Of a stretch of DNA of 64,000 nucleotides, positions 37,866 to 50,390 are shown in pieces. This stretch comes from Xylocopa sonorina (taxonomy: Eukaryota; Arthropoda; Insecta; Hymenoptera; Apidae). A program made the position numbers and the translations under genes. The DNA lies in NCBI RefSeq assembly GCF_050948175.1, contig NW_027490136.1, forward strand, positions 930,001 through 994,000, in the 5' to 3' direction. The notes beneath the pieces were generated by a model, which saw only the letters and a list, made by a program, of their open reading frames with translations, was not told the DNA's origin and searched no databases. Within the stretch, counting starts at the first letter, position 1. The number at the start of each line of letters is the position of its first letter.

Positions 37866-38171
37866 ATGATGGTGATAAAGGATAAGTATACGGAACTGAA
37901 AATGGAAAGTAGCGAGCAGAAAAAGAAACTGATGGAGCTACAAGGTAGATTGATACATCCGTCAAATGATGATTCTAGGTTAATAAAATCTGTTAATCAA
38001 AGAACTATTGCAAAAATCAAGTATAATCAATATTACTTCTGCTCAAAGGCTATAATAGAATTGTACCGAAATGGGTACAAAACAGGCCATTATATCTATA
38101 CGTTCTATTCTATGCAAAGGCAAATATTTCAGAGAAAAGATGTGTTACTTACAAATTACTTATGTTCTTAG
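37866..38171 (+). CDS. Hypothetical ORF with a short coiled-coil-like start (101 aa)
   Basis: The first 30 residues or so are charged and heptad-like (KYTELKMESSEQKKKLMELQ), resembling a coiled-coil exon. A donor-like CAAGGTAGAT follows this stretch at about 37943, after which the product turns Tyr- and Ile-rich and looks like intron read-through. It may be a later exon of the same broken gene as the membrane-segment ORF 150 bp upstream. In B3 the protein differs at one position (T to A at residue 47). It is absent from B1 through the internal deletion. No function is assigned. Confidence 0.2.
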   Translation: MMVIKDKYTELKMESSEQKKKLMELQGRLIHPSNDDSRLIKSVNQRTIAKIKYNQYYFCSKAIIELYRNGYKTGHYIYTFYSMQRQIFQRKDVLLTNYLCS

Positions 38172-38840
38172 ATATCTCACTAATTCAGGCTTCTTGTCTT
38201 GCAGAACTAATCATTCATTTAACATGTAAAGGGGTCCAAGAATAGTAAAAGATTTTTATATTTCATACCCTCACTTGATACGTCGATTGGATCACGTAAA
38301 ATATCGGACATTAATTGCATCTACATCTTCAGACCTTAAATATATAATTGCAACAACATATTTAATAGCGTTTTAATAACATTTTTCTAATTGTTTATAT
38401 CTATGTCTAATAAATATATATTAATCGAATAAGTTGCTTTACCAAAGAATAAAAGTATCTGAGGCTTACAAATCGGAGCATTACATAACAAACGTGCATC
38501 ACATATATAATATTACATGTAATAAAAGATGAAGACGAAAAAGATCGTACATAAGCTGAATCCACAATGCGGTCATAGAAATACGGAAACGGCAAAAATT
38601 CCAAACAATAATTTAAAAAATTCAAAAAGGGGGGAGTGAAAATCCATCTCCTTGACGATGATAAGGAACAAGTCTGCCTCATGCACTACAATATCCCAAA
38701 CAGCCAGCGATTGGCACGCCAATGACAACGGATGGAACGAATTCCGTGACAGAACTGTGCTAACAAAGTGCTCCTACTCAGCTTTCGAAATGGCATACTG
38801 TTAGTACTGGGGCGGCATTCGTATCACGGCACTATTAAAG
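38172..38840. other. AT-rich stretch in B2, no convincing gene
   Basis: It includes AATAAA-type motifs near 38409 and 38522 on the plus strand. A 91-aa minus-strand frame (38407-38682) is hydrophobic and low in complexity, with no motif. This interval and the ORFs before it are missing from B1. Confidence 0.5.
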
Positions 38841-39780
38841 CACCGAGATATAGCACACGGGCTACACGGCCGTGACAATGACACTATCAGCTCACCATAG
38901 CTACACGCGTGGTTGTGGCGTAGGCTGACATTTACTAATGGGGAAGCTGTTTCCATAAAAATTATAAGCAAATATGAAAAATGACTAAACTGTGCAATTT
39001 ATTTATTTTGATTCCAAAATAGATACACCGGCACAAAACAAAGATATAAGAACTTGATTTTATTATTTTCTATAAACTAGCTCGATAGGGCGATTTTTTC
39101 CATAAAGTCGATAATTACTTTGTCATAAAAATATACACACTTATTTTATATATATTTTCTTCAATTTATTGTTGCAAATTCATGCAATTGAGGGTTACAT
39201 TAAATACGATGACAGCATGTTATTTCAAAAATTACACAAGGCGAAGTTAGGGACGCAACAGCATGAATTTTTATTTTATAAGTAATATTTTTTTTATAAA
39301 TAATATTTTTAGTCTATGATGGATTGAAAGAAATATATACGACTCGCTCAATAACTATAAATATAGGAAAACGACCATCAAAATATCTATCAATACTCAT
39401 ATGCTGAACATCTACTGACATCTAACGGTTCTAATTTGTATGAAAGCACAGGTTCCCCCATTGCCAAATGTGATCCTGCGTCATTGCTGAGGAGATTCAT
39501 GAATGGAGCGATGATACGCGTGTCACCATGGTGCTGGTGCTGCGCGATTCGCTTGTCTAGAACGTGCTGGTAACACGTTCTGGCATTTTAGTTAACGAAT
39601 CCGGTCACAGATGACTACGAATCAGTTGACACTCCTCGGAAGTGGCAATATAGTGCCGGCATGGTGTCGCTACCATCTTGCCGTTTGTTATCTGGGATGC
39701 TTTTTAGTGCATTATTCGGAATTGAATTTGAACACATAGCTACTTAATCGCAAATATGTATGTACTGTGACGTGGTGACG
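38841..39780. other. Palindrome-rich conserved core of B2
   Basis: No gene. It contains CACGGCCGTG (38865-38874), CACCATGGTG (near 39526), the hairpin AGAACGTG/CACGTTCT (39559-39581, 7-base loop) and GTGACGTCAC (near 39775), the last carrying a CRE-type TGACGTCA. It is the part best kept between B1, B2 and B3. Confidence 0.6.
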
Positions 39781-39894
39781 TCACAAGGCTCGCTCACCCC
39801 CCCCCCCCCCTGCTTCGGTTAGACTACCTCGCAGATCACCACCCACGCGAGAAGCGCGACACGGACCATTGCGATAACTGTATTTGCGAGGAGC

Positions 39895-40194
39895 GTGAAA
39901 TACACGATGGTAGAACCTCCCCCCCCCCCCCGTTCGGTTCTCTCTCTCCGTTCGACGGATAAGACTGGCGAGCTGATGGAAGAAGCGACCCATAAGACGC
40001 CTCTTCGGCAGATAATAAGACCGCAGGTTCGGGGAAGGGCTGTGCGCCGAGGTAGCGTGACGGGCTCGTCGGTGGAGGAGTCGGGAAGTGAGCAAGAAGA
40101 GACCCTGAAGCCCGAAGGATACGATCCAGAGCTCTGCAACGATAAGACCGCTGCCATAGTCCATGGAGACAAACAGGATGGTTCTCGGGTGTGA
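39895..40194 (+). CDS. Short ORF remnant in B2 ending at a truncated LTR start
   Basis: Encodes 99 residues: a Pro run (residues about 8-12) from the C-tract, then LRSTDKTGELMEEATHKTP, a basic RGRAVRRGS, an acidic EESGSEQEE and a C-terminal DGSRV. It is the homologue of the B1 frame at 15600-15817, with a few replacements and no frameshift after the C-tract. Its stop overlaps TGTGAGAAGG, of which only about 26 bp remain before the satellite starts at 40216. It might be the C-terminus of a retroelement polyprotein, but no domain supports that; coding status is unproven. Confidence 0.3.
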   Translation: MKYTMVEPPPPPRSVLSLRSTDKTGELMEEATHKTPLRQIIRPQVRGRAVRRGSVTGSSVEESGSEQEETLKPEGYDPELCNDKTAAIVHGDKQDGSRV

Positions 40195-40215
40195 GAAGGA
40201 CCTCTACCCCTCCCC
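40190..40215 (+). mobile_element. 26-bp stub of the LTR-like element
   Basis: TGTGAGAAGGACCTCTACCC is followed within six bases by reverse-oriented satellite. In B1 the same start continues into a full LTR-like sequence, so B2 lost the rest at the junction. Confidence 0.55.
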
Positions 40216-40334
40216 ATTAGAACTCTATTGCTTCGATACCTAGACATCTGGAAACGCTATTCCCTAGCAAGGAAGTGTTGCATTTACATTCTTTTGACGT
40301 GTAGACGAGAATACATGACACTTCGCAATGAATA

Positions 40335-41965
40335 TTATATCTTATCATGAAAAATAGAAATGAGATGCGATATCGCGTTCTAAGAAGAATTAGAACTATT
40401 GCTACGGTACGTAGAACACTGCAAACGCTATTTCCTAGCAAGGAAGTGTCGCATTTACATTCTTTTGAAGTGAATACGAGGTATACATATCACTGCACAA
40501 TGCATATTATACCTTATCATGAAACATAGAAATGAGATGCGATATCGCGTTCTAAGAAGCATTAGAACTCTATTGCTACGATAACTAGTCATCTGCAAAC
40601 GCTATTTCCTAACAAGGAAGTGTCGCCTTTACATTCTTTTGAACTGCAGACGAGAATACATGACAATCCGCAATGAATATTATATCTTATCATGAGACAT
40701 CGAAATGAGATGCGATATCGCGTTTTGAGAAGCATTAGAACTCTGTTGCTTCGATACGTAGACATCTGCAAGCGCTATTTCCAAGCAAGGAAGTGTCGCA
40801 TTTACATTCTTTTGAAGCGAATACGAGGTATACATAGCACTTCACAATGAATATTATATCTTATCATGAAACATAGATATGAGATGCGATATCGCAATAT
40901 ACGAAGCATTAAAACTCTATTGCTTCGATACGTAGACATCTGCAAGCGCTATTTCCTAGCAAGGAAGTGTCGCATCTACATTCTTTTGACTTGTAGGCGA
41001 GAATACATGACACTTCGCAATGAATATTATATCTTATCGTGAAACACAGAAGTGAGATGCGATAACGGGTTTTAACAAGCATTAGAACTCTGTTGCTTCG
41101 ATACGTAGACATCTGCAAGCGCTATTTCCAAGCAAGGAAGTGTCGCATTTACATTCTTTTGAAGCGAATACGAGGTATACATGACACTTCGTAATGAATA
41201 TTATATCTTATCATGAAAATAGAAATGAGATGCGATATCGCGTTCTAAGAAGAATTAGAACTATTGCTACGGTACGTAGAACACTGCAAACGCTATTTCC
41301 TAGCAAGGAAGTGTCGCATTTACATTCTTTTGAAGTGAATACGAGGTATACATATCACTGCACAATGCATATTATACCTTATCATGAAACATAGAAATGA
41401 GATGCGATATCGCGTTCTAAGAAGCATTAGAACTCTATTGCTACGATAACTAGTCATCTGCAAACGCTATTTCCTAGCAAGGAAGTGTCGCCTTTACATT
41501 CTTTTGAACTGCAGACGAGAATACATGACAATCAGCAATGAATATTATATCTTATCATGAGACATCGAAATGAGATGCGATATCGCGTTTTGAGAAGCAT
41601 TAGAACTCCGTTGCTTCGATACGTAGACATCTGCAAGCGCTATTTCCAAGCAAGGAAGTGTCGCATTTACATTCTTTTGAAGCGAATACGAGGTATACAT
41701 AGCACTTCACAATGTATATTATATCTTATCATGAAACATAGATATGAGATGCGATATCGCAATATACGAAGCATTAAAACTCTATTGCTTCGATACGTAG
41801 ACATCTGCAAGCGCTATTTCCTAGCAAGGAAGTGTCGCATCTACATTCTTTTGACTTGTAGGCGAGAATACATGACACTTCGCAATGAATATTATATCTT
41901 ATCGTGAAACACAGAAGTGAGATGCGATAACGGGTTTTAACAAGCATTAGAACTCTATTGCTACG
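40335..41965 (-). repeat. Five-monomer (about 866-bp) higher-order duplication
   Basis: The odd monomer with TAGAACTATTGCTACGGTAC recurs at 40391 and 41256, and ACGGGTTTTAACAAGC at 41064 and 41930, 865-866 bp apart. The two units are nearly identical by eye. Confidence 0.9.
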
Positions 41966-43579
41966 ATACGTAGAAATTTGCAAACGCTATTACCTAGCAC
42001 GGAAGTGTCGCATTTACATTCTTTACATGTGAATACGAGGAATACACGACGCTTCGCAATGAATATTATATCTTGTCATGAAACATAGAAATGAGATGCG
42101 ATACCCCTTTTTAAGAAGTAATAGAACTCTATTGCTTCGGTACGGAGACATCTGCAAACGCTATTTCCTAGCAAGGAAGTGTAGCATTTACATTCTTTTG
42201 ATGTGAATACGAGGTATACATGACACTTCGAAATGGATATTATATCTTATCATAAAATATAGAAATGAGATGCGATATCGCGTTTTAAGAAGCATTAGTA
42301 CTCTATTGCCAGGATACGTAGACACCTGCAAATGTTATTTCCTAGCAAGGAAGAGTCGCATTTACATTCTTTTGAAGTGAATACGAGGTATACATGGCAC
42401 TTCGCAATGAATATTATATCTTATCATGAAACATACAAATGAGATGCGATGTCGCGATTTAAGATGCATTAGAACTCTTTTGCTTCGATACGTGGACACC
42501 TGCAAACGCTATTTCCTAGCAAGGAAGTGTCGCATTTACAAGCTTTTCAAGTGAATCCGAGGTATACATCACACTTCGCAATGAATATTATATCTTATCA
42601 TGAACATACAAATGAGATGCGATGTCGCGATTTAAGATGCATTAGAACTCTTTTGCTTCGGTACGTGGACACCTGCAAACGCTATTTCCTAGCAAGGAAG
42701 TGTCGCATTTACATTCTTTTGAAGTGAATACGAGGTAGACATGACACTTCGTAACGAATATTATATCTTATCGTGAAACATAGTAATGAGATGCGATATC
42801 GCGTTTTAAGAAGTGTCAGAACACTATTTCTACGATACGATGACATCTGCAAACGTGATTTCCTAGCAAGGAAGTGTCGCATTTACATTCATTTGAAGTG
42901 AATACGAGGTACAAGTGACACTTCGCGATGAATAATAGATCTTATCATGAAACATAGAAATGAGATGCGATATCGTGTTTTAAGAAGCTCTAGAACTCTA
43001 TTGCTTCGATACGTAGACATTTGCAAACGCTATTACCTAGCACGGAAGTGTCGCATTTACATTCTTTACATGTGAATACGAGGAATACATGACACTTCGC
43101 ATGAATATTATATCTTGTCATGAAACATAAAAATGAGATGCGATATCCGTTTTAAGAAGCACTACAACTCTATTGCTACGATACGTAGGCATCTGCAAAC
43201 GCTATTTCCTAGGAGGAAGTGTCGCATTTACATTCTTTTGAAGTGAGTAGGAGTTATACATGACACTTCGCAATGAATATTATACCTTATGATGAAACAT
43301 AGAAGTGAGATGCGATATCGCGCTTTAAGCCGTATTAGAACTCTATTGCAACGATACCTAGATATCTGGAGGCGCTACTTCCCAGCAAAGAAGTGTCGCT
43401 TTACATTCTTCTGAAGTGAATAGGAGGCATACATGACACTTCGCAATGAATATTATATCTTATCATGAAACATAGAAGTGAGGTGCGATATCGCGTTTTA
43501 AGAAGCATTAGAACACTATGGCCTCGATGCGGAGACGTCTGCAAACGCTATTTCCTAGCAAGGAAGTGTCGCATTTACA

Positions 43580-45840
43580 TTCTTTAGATGTAAATACGAG
43601 GAATACATGACACTTCGCAATGAATATTATTTCTTGTCATGAAACATAGAAATGAGATGCGATATCCCGTTTTTAAGGAGCACCACAACTCTATTGCTAC
43701 GATACGTAGGCATCTGCAAACGCTATTTCCTAGGAAGGAAGTGTCGCATTTACATTCACTTGAAGTGAATACGAGGTATAAGTGACACTTCGCAATGAAA
43801 AATAGATCTTATCATGAATCATAGAAATGAGATGCGATATCGTGATTTAAGACGCTTTAGAATTCTATTGCTTCGATACGTAGACATTTGCAAACGCTAT
43901 TACTTAGCAAGGAAGTGTCGCATTTACATTCTTTAGATGTGTATACGAGGAATACATGACACTTCGCAATGAATATTATATCCTGTCATGAAACATAGAA
44001 ATGAGATGCGATATCCCGTTTTAAGAAGTAATAGAACTCTATTGCTTCTGTACGGAGACATCTGCAAACGCTATTTCCTAGCAAGGAAGTGTCGCATTTA
44101 CGTTCTATTGAAGTGAATACGAGGTATACATGACACTTCGAGCTGAATATTATACCTTATCATGTTACATAGAAGTGAGATTCGATATCGCGTTTTAAGA
44201 AGCTTTAGAGCACTATTGCCTCGATATGTAGACATCTGCAAACGCTATTTCCTAGCAAGGAGGTGTCGCATTTACATTCATTTGAAATGAATACGAGGTA
44301 TAAGTGACACTTGGCAATGAATAATAGATCTTATCTTGAAACATAGAAATGAGATGCGATATCGTGTTTTTAGAAGCTTTTGAATTCTATTGCTTCGATA
44401 CGTAGACATTTGCAAACGCTATTACCTAGCAAGGAAGTGTCGCATTTACATTCTTTAGATGTAAACACGAGGAATATAATGACACTTCGCAATGAATATT
44501 ATATCTTGTCATGAAACATAGAAATGAGATGCGATATCCCGTTTTAAGAAGCACTACAACTCTATTGCTACGATACGTAGGCATCTGCAAACGCTATTTC
44601 CTAGGAAGGAAGTGTCGCATTTACATTCACTTGAAGTGAATACGAGGTATAAGTGACACTTCGCAATGAAAAATAGATCTTATCATGAATCATAGAAATG
44701 AGATGCGATATCGTGTTTTAAGACGCTTTAGAATTATATTGCTTCGATACGTAGACATTTGCAAACGCTATTACCTAGCAAGGAAGTGTCGCATTTACAT
44801 TCTTTAGATGTGTATACGAGGAATACATGACACTTCGCAATGAATATTATATCCTGTCATGAAACATAGAAATGAGATGCGATATCCCGTTTTAAGAAGT
44901 AATAGAACTCTATTGCTTCGGTACGGAGACATCTGCAAACGCTATTTCCTAGCAAGGAAGTGTCGCATTTACGTTCTATTGAAGTGAATACGAGGTATAC
45001 ATGACACTTCGAGCTGAATATTATACCTTATCATGTTACATAGAAGTGAGATTCGATATCGCGTTTTAAGAAGCTTTAGAGCACTATTGCCTCGATATGT
45101 AGACATCTGCAAACGCTATTTCCTAGCAAGGAGGTGTCGCATTTACATTCATTTGAAATGAATACGAGGTATAAGTGACACTTGGCAATGAATAATAGAT
45201 CTTATCTTGAAACATAGAAATGAGATGCGATATCGTGTTTTTAGAAGCTTTTGAATTCTATTGCTTCGATACGTAGACATTTGCAAACGCTATTACCTAG
45301 CAAGGAAGTGTCGCATTTACATTCTTTAGATGTAAACACGAGGAATATAATGACACTTCGCAATGAATATTATATCTTGTCATGAAACATAGAAATGAGA
45401 TGCGATATCCCGTTTTAAGGAGCACTACAACTCTATTGCTACGATACGTAGGCATCTGCAAACGCTATTTCCTAGGAAGGAAGTGTCGCATTTACATTCA
45501 CTTGAAGTGAATACGAGGTATAAGTGACACTTCGCAATGAAAAATAGATCTTATCATGAATCATAGAAATGAGATGCGATATCGTGTTTTAAGACGCTTT
45601 AGAATTATATTGCTTCGATACGTAGACATTTGCAAACGCTATTACCTAGCAAGGAAGTGTCGCATTTACATTCTTTAGATGTGTATACGAGGAATACATG
45701 ACACTTCGCAATGAATATTATATCCTGTCATGAAACATAGAAATGAGGTGCGATATCCCGTTTTAAGAAGTAATAGAACTCTATTGCTTCGGTACGGAGA
45801 CATCTGCAAACGCTATTTCCTAGCAAGGAAGTGTCGCATT
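43580..45840 (-). repeat. Five-monomer (871-bp) higher-order repeat, about 2.6 copies
   Basis: CACTTGAAGTGAATACGAGG occurs at 43757, 44628 and 45499, exactly 871 bp apart each time. CGTTCTATTGAAG recurs at 44101 and 44972. Diagnostic variants such as CGAGCTGAATATTATACC move with the unit. Confidence 0.95.
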
Positions 45841-48800
45841 TACATTCTTTCGAAGTGAATACGAGGTATACATGACACTTCGAAATCGATATTATATCTT
45901 ATCATGAAACATAGAAATGAGATGCGATATCGTGTTTTAAGAAGCTGTAGAACTCTATTGTTTCGATACGTAGGCATTTGCAAACGCTATTACCTAGCAC
46001 GGAAGTGTCGCATTTACATTCTTTACATGTGAATACGAGGAATACATGACACTTCGCAATGAATATTATATCTTGTCATGAAACATAGAAATGAGATGCG
46101 ATACCCCGTTTTAAGAAGTAATAGAACTCCATTGCTTCGGTACGGAACATCTGCAAGCGCTATTTCCTAGCAAGGAAGTGTCGCATTTACATTCTTTTGA
46201 TGTGAATACGAGGTATACATGACACTTCGGAATGGATATTATATCTTATCATAAAACATAGAAATGAGATGCGATATCGCGTTTTAAGAAGCATTAGAGC
46301 ACTATTGCCTCGATACGTAGACATCTGCAAACGCTATTTCCTTGGAAGGAAGTGCCGCATTTACATTCATTTGAAGTGAATACGAGGTATAAGTGACACT
46401 TCGCAATGAATAATAGATCTTATCATGAAACATAGAAATGAGATGCGTTATCGTGTTTTAAGAAGCTTTAGAACTCTATTGCTTCGATACGTAGACATTT
46501 GCAAACGCTATTACCTAGCAAGGAAGTGTCGCATTTACACTCTTTAGATGTGTATACGAGGAATACATGACTCTTGGCAATGAATATTATATCTTGACAT
46601 GAAACATAGAAATGAGATGCGATATCGCGATTTAAGAAGCATTAGAACTATTGCTACGATACGTAGAACACTGCAAACGCTATTTCCTAGCAAGGAAGTG
46701 TCGCATTTACGTTCTATTGACGTGAATACGAGGTATACATGACACTTCGAGCTGAATATTATACCTTATCATGATACATAGAAGTGAGATGCGATATCGC
46801 GTTTTAAGAAGCTTTAGAGCACTATTGCCTCGATATGTAGACATCTGCAAACGCTATTTCCTAGCAAGGAGGTGTCGTATTTACATTCATTTGAAATGAA
46901 TACAAGGTATAAGTGACACTTGGCAATGAATAATAGATCTTATCTTGAAACATAGAAATGACATGCGATATCGTGTTTTAAGAAGATATAGAACACTATT
47001 GCTTCGATACGTAGACATTTGCAAACGCTATTACCTAGCACGGAAGAGTCGCATTTACATTCTTTACATGTGAATACGAGGAATACACGACACTTCGCAA
47101 TGAATATTATATCTGATCATGAAACATAGAAATGAGATGCGATAACGCGATTTAAAAGCATTAGAACCCTATTGCTTCGATACGCAGACATCTGCAAACG
47201 CTATTTCCTAGGAAGGAAGTGTCGCATTTACATTCTTTTGAAGTGAATACGAGGTATACCTACGTCTCCACAATGAATATTATATCTTATCATGAAACAT
47301 AGAAATGAGATGCGATATCGCGATTTAAAATGCATTAGAACTTTATTGCTACGATACGTAGACATCTGCAAACGCTATTTCCTAGCAAAGAAGTGTCGCA
47401 TTTACATCCTTTTGAAGTGAATACGAGGTATACATGACACTTCGCAATGAATATTATATCTGATCATGAAACATAGAAATGAGATGCGACATCGCGTTTT
47501 GAGAAGCATTAGAACCCTATTGCTTTGATACGTTGACATCTGCAAACGCTACTTCCTAGCAAGGAAGTGACGCAATTACATTCTTTTGAAGTGAATACGA
47601 GGTATGCATGACACTTCGCAATGGATATTATAGCTTATCATGAAACATAGAAATGAGATGCGACATCTCGTTTTAAGAAGTATTAGAACCCTATTCTTTC
47701 GATACGTGGTCATCTGGAAACGCTATTTCCTAGCAAGGAAGTGTCCCATTTATATTCTTTTGAAGTGAATACGAGGTATACATAACACTCCATAATGAAT
47801 ATTATAACTTATCATGAAACATAGAAGTGTGATGCGATATCGCGTTTTACGAAGCATTAGAACTCTATTGCTACGATACGTAGACATCTGCAAACAAAAT
47901 TTCCAAGCAAGATAGTGTCGCATTTACATTCTTTTGAAGTGAATACGAGGTATACATAACACTCCACAATGAATATTATGTCTTATCACGAAACATAGAA
48001 ATGACATGCGACATCTCGTCTTAAGTAGCATTAGAACACTATTGCTACGATACGTAGACATCTGCAAACGCTATTTCCTAGCATGGAAGTGTCGCATTTA
48101 CATTCATTTGAAGTGAATACGAGGTATACATGACACTTCGCAATGAATATTAAATCGTATCATGAAACATAGAAGTGAGATGCGATATCGCGTTTTAAGA
48201 AGCATTAGAACTCTATTGCAACGATACGTAGGCATCTGCAAACGCTATTTCCTAGCATGGAAATGTCGCATTTATATTCTTGTGTAGTGAAATCGAGGTA
48301 TACATGACACTTCGCAATGAATATTATATCTTATCATGAAACATAGACATGAGATGCGATATCGCGTTTTAAGAAGCATTAGAACTCCATAGCTACGATA
48401 CGTAGACATCTGCAAACGCTATTTCCTAGCATGGAAGTGTCACATTTACATTCTCTTGAACTGAATACGAGATATACATGACACTTCGCAATGAATATTA
48501 TATTATATCATATAATATATTATTAGAAATCAGATACGATACCGCATTTTAAGAAGCACTAGAACTGTATTTCTTCGATACGTCGACATCTGCAAACGCT
48601 ATTTCCTAGCAAGGAAGTGTCGCATTTACATTCATTTGAAGTGAATACGAGGTATACAAGACACTTGGAATGAATATTATATCTTATCATGAAACACAGA
48701 AGTGAGATGCGATATCGCGTTTTAAGAATCATTAGAACTCTATTGTTTAGACACGTAGTCATCTGGAAACGCTATTTCCTAGGAAGGAAGTGTCGCATTT

Positions 48801-50040
48801 ACATCCTTTTGAAGTGAGTACGAGGTATACATGACACTTCGCAATGAATATTATATCTGATCATGAAACATAGAAATGAGAAGCGACATCTCGTTTTAAG
48901 ATGCATTAGAACTCTATTGCTACGATACGAAGACATCTGCAAACGCTAATTCCTAGCATGGAAGTGTCGCGTTTACACTCTTTTGAAGTGAATACGAGAT
49001 ATACATGACACTTCGCAATGAATATTATATCTTATCATGAAACATAGGAATGAGGTGCTATATCGCGTTTTGAGAAGCGTTAGAACTCTATTGCTAATAT
49101 ACGCAGACATCTGCAAACTCTATTTCCTAGCAAGGAAATGTCGCATTTACATTCCATTGAAGTGAATACGAGGTAAACATGACACCTCTCAATGGATACT
49201 ATATCTTATCATGAAACATAGAAATGAGATGCGACATCCCGTTTTAAGAAGTATTAGAACTCTATTCTTTCGATACGTGGTCATCTGGAAACGGTATTTC
49301 CTAGCATGGAAGTGTCGCATTTACATTCTTTTGAAGTGAATACGAGATATACATGACACTTCGCAATGAATATTATATCTTATCATGAAACATAGAAGTG
49401 AGATGCGATATCGCGATTTAAGTAGCATTAGAACTCTATTGCTACGATACGTAGACGTCTGAATACGCTATTTCCTAGCAAGGAAATGTCGCATTTACAT
49501 TCGTTTGGAGTGAATACGAGGTATACATGACGCTTCGCAATGGATATTATAACTTATCATGAAACATAGATATGAGGTGCGATATCGCGTCTTAAGAAGC
49601 GTTAAAACTCTATTGCTATCATACGTAGACATCTGCAAACGCTATTTCCTAGGAAGGAATAGTCGCATTTACATTCTTTTGAAGTGAATACGAGGTGTAC
49701 ATGATACTTCGCAACGAATATTATATCTTATCACGAAACATAGAAACGGGATGCGATATCGCGTTTAAAGAAGCATTGGAACCCTATTGAATCGATACGT
49801 AGATATCTGGAAACGCTATTTCCTAGCAAGGAAGTGGCGCATTTACATTCTTTTGAAGTCAGTACGAGGTATACATGACACTTCGCAATGAATATTACAA
49901 CTTATCATTAAACATAGAAATTGGATGCGATATCGCGTTTTAAGAAACATTAGAACTCCATTCCTACAATACGTAGAAATCTGCAAACGCTATTTCCTAG
50001 GAAGGAAGTGGCGCATTTACACTCTTTTGAAGTGAATACG

Positions 50041-50390
50041 AGGTATACATGACACTTCGCAATGAATATTATACCTAATCGCGAAACATAGAAATGAAAT
50101 GCGACATCTCGTTTTAAGAAGCATTAGAACTCTATTCCTACGATACGTAGACATATGTAAACGCCATTTCCTAGGATGGAAACGTCGCATTTACATTCTT
50201 TTGAAGTGAATACGCGGTATACATGACACTTCGCAATGAATATTATACCTAATCGCGAAACATAGAAATGAAATGCGACATCTCGTTTTAAGAAGCATTA
50301 GAACTCTATTCCTACGATACGTAGACATATGTAAACGCCATTTCCTAGGATGGAAACGTCGCATTTACATTCTTTTGAAGTGAATACGAG
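50041..50390 (-). repeat. Recent single-monomer duplication
   Basis: The monomer with ATACCTAATCGCGAAAC, ACATATGTAAACGCC and GGATGGAAACGTCGC occurs twice at an offset of 174 bp (50071 and 50245), nearly unchanged. Confidence 0.85.

Larger units (their letters stand above)
26766..40036 (+). repeat. Large duplicated segment, copy 1
   Basis: It matches 51599-64000 base for base apart from isolated substitutions, C-tract lengths and one 869-bp difference. The offset is 24833 on the left (27062 vs 51895) and 23964 on the right (33857 vs 57821). The left edge is sharp, inside a satellite monomer; the right edge is not reached because copy 2 runs off the window. Confidence 0.95.

Noticed and set aside
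36501..38171. Assignment of the membrane plus coiled-coil ORFs to a SUN-domain-type protein
   Set aside because: One membrane segment and a short charged helix are far too little, and no SUN domain is present in the window.
38407..38682. 91-aa hydrophobic minus-strand ORF (also 62371-62646)
   Set aside because: Low-complexity Ser/Phe/Tyr-rich product of AT-rich DNA, with no start context or motif, and absent from B1.
40217..42727. Many 60-116 aa ORFs within satellite blocks on either strand
   Set aside because: They repeat every 58 residues in step with the 174-bp monomer and change with each monomer's point mutations. They are satellite read-through, not genes.
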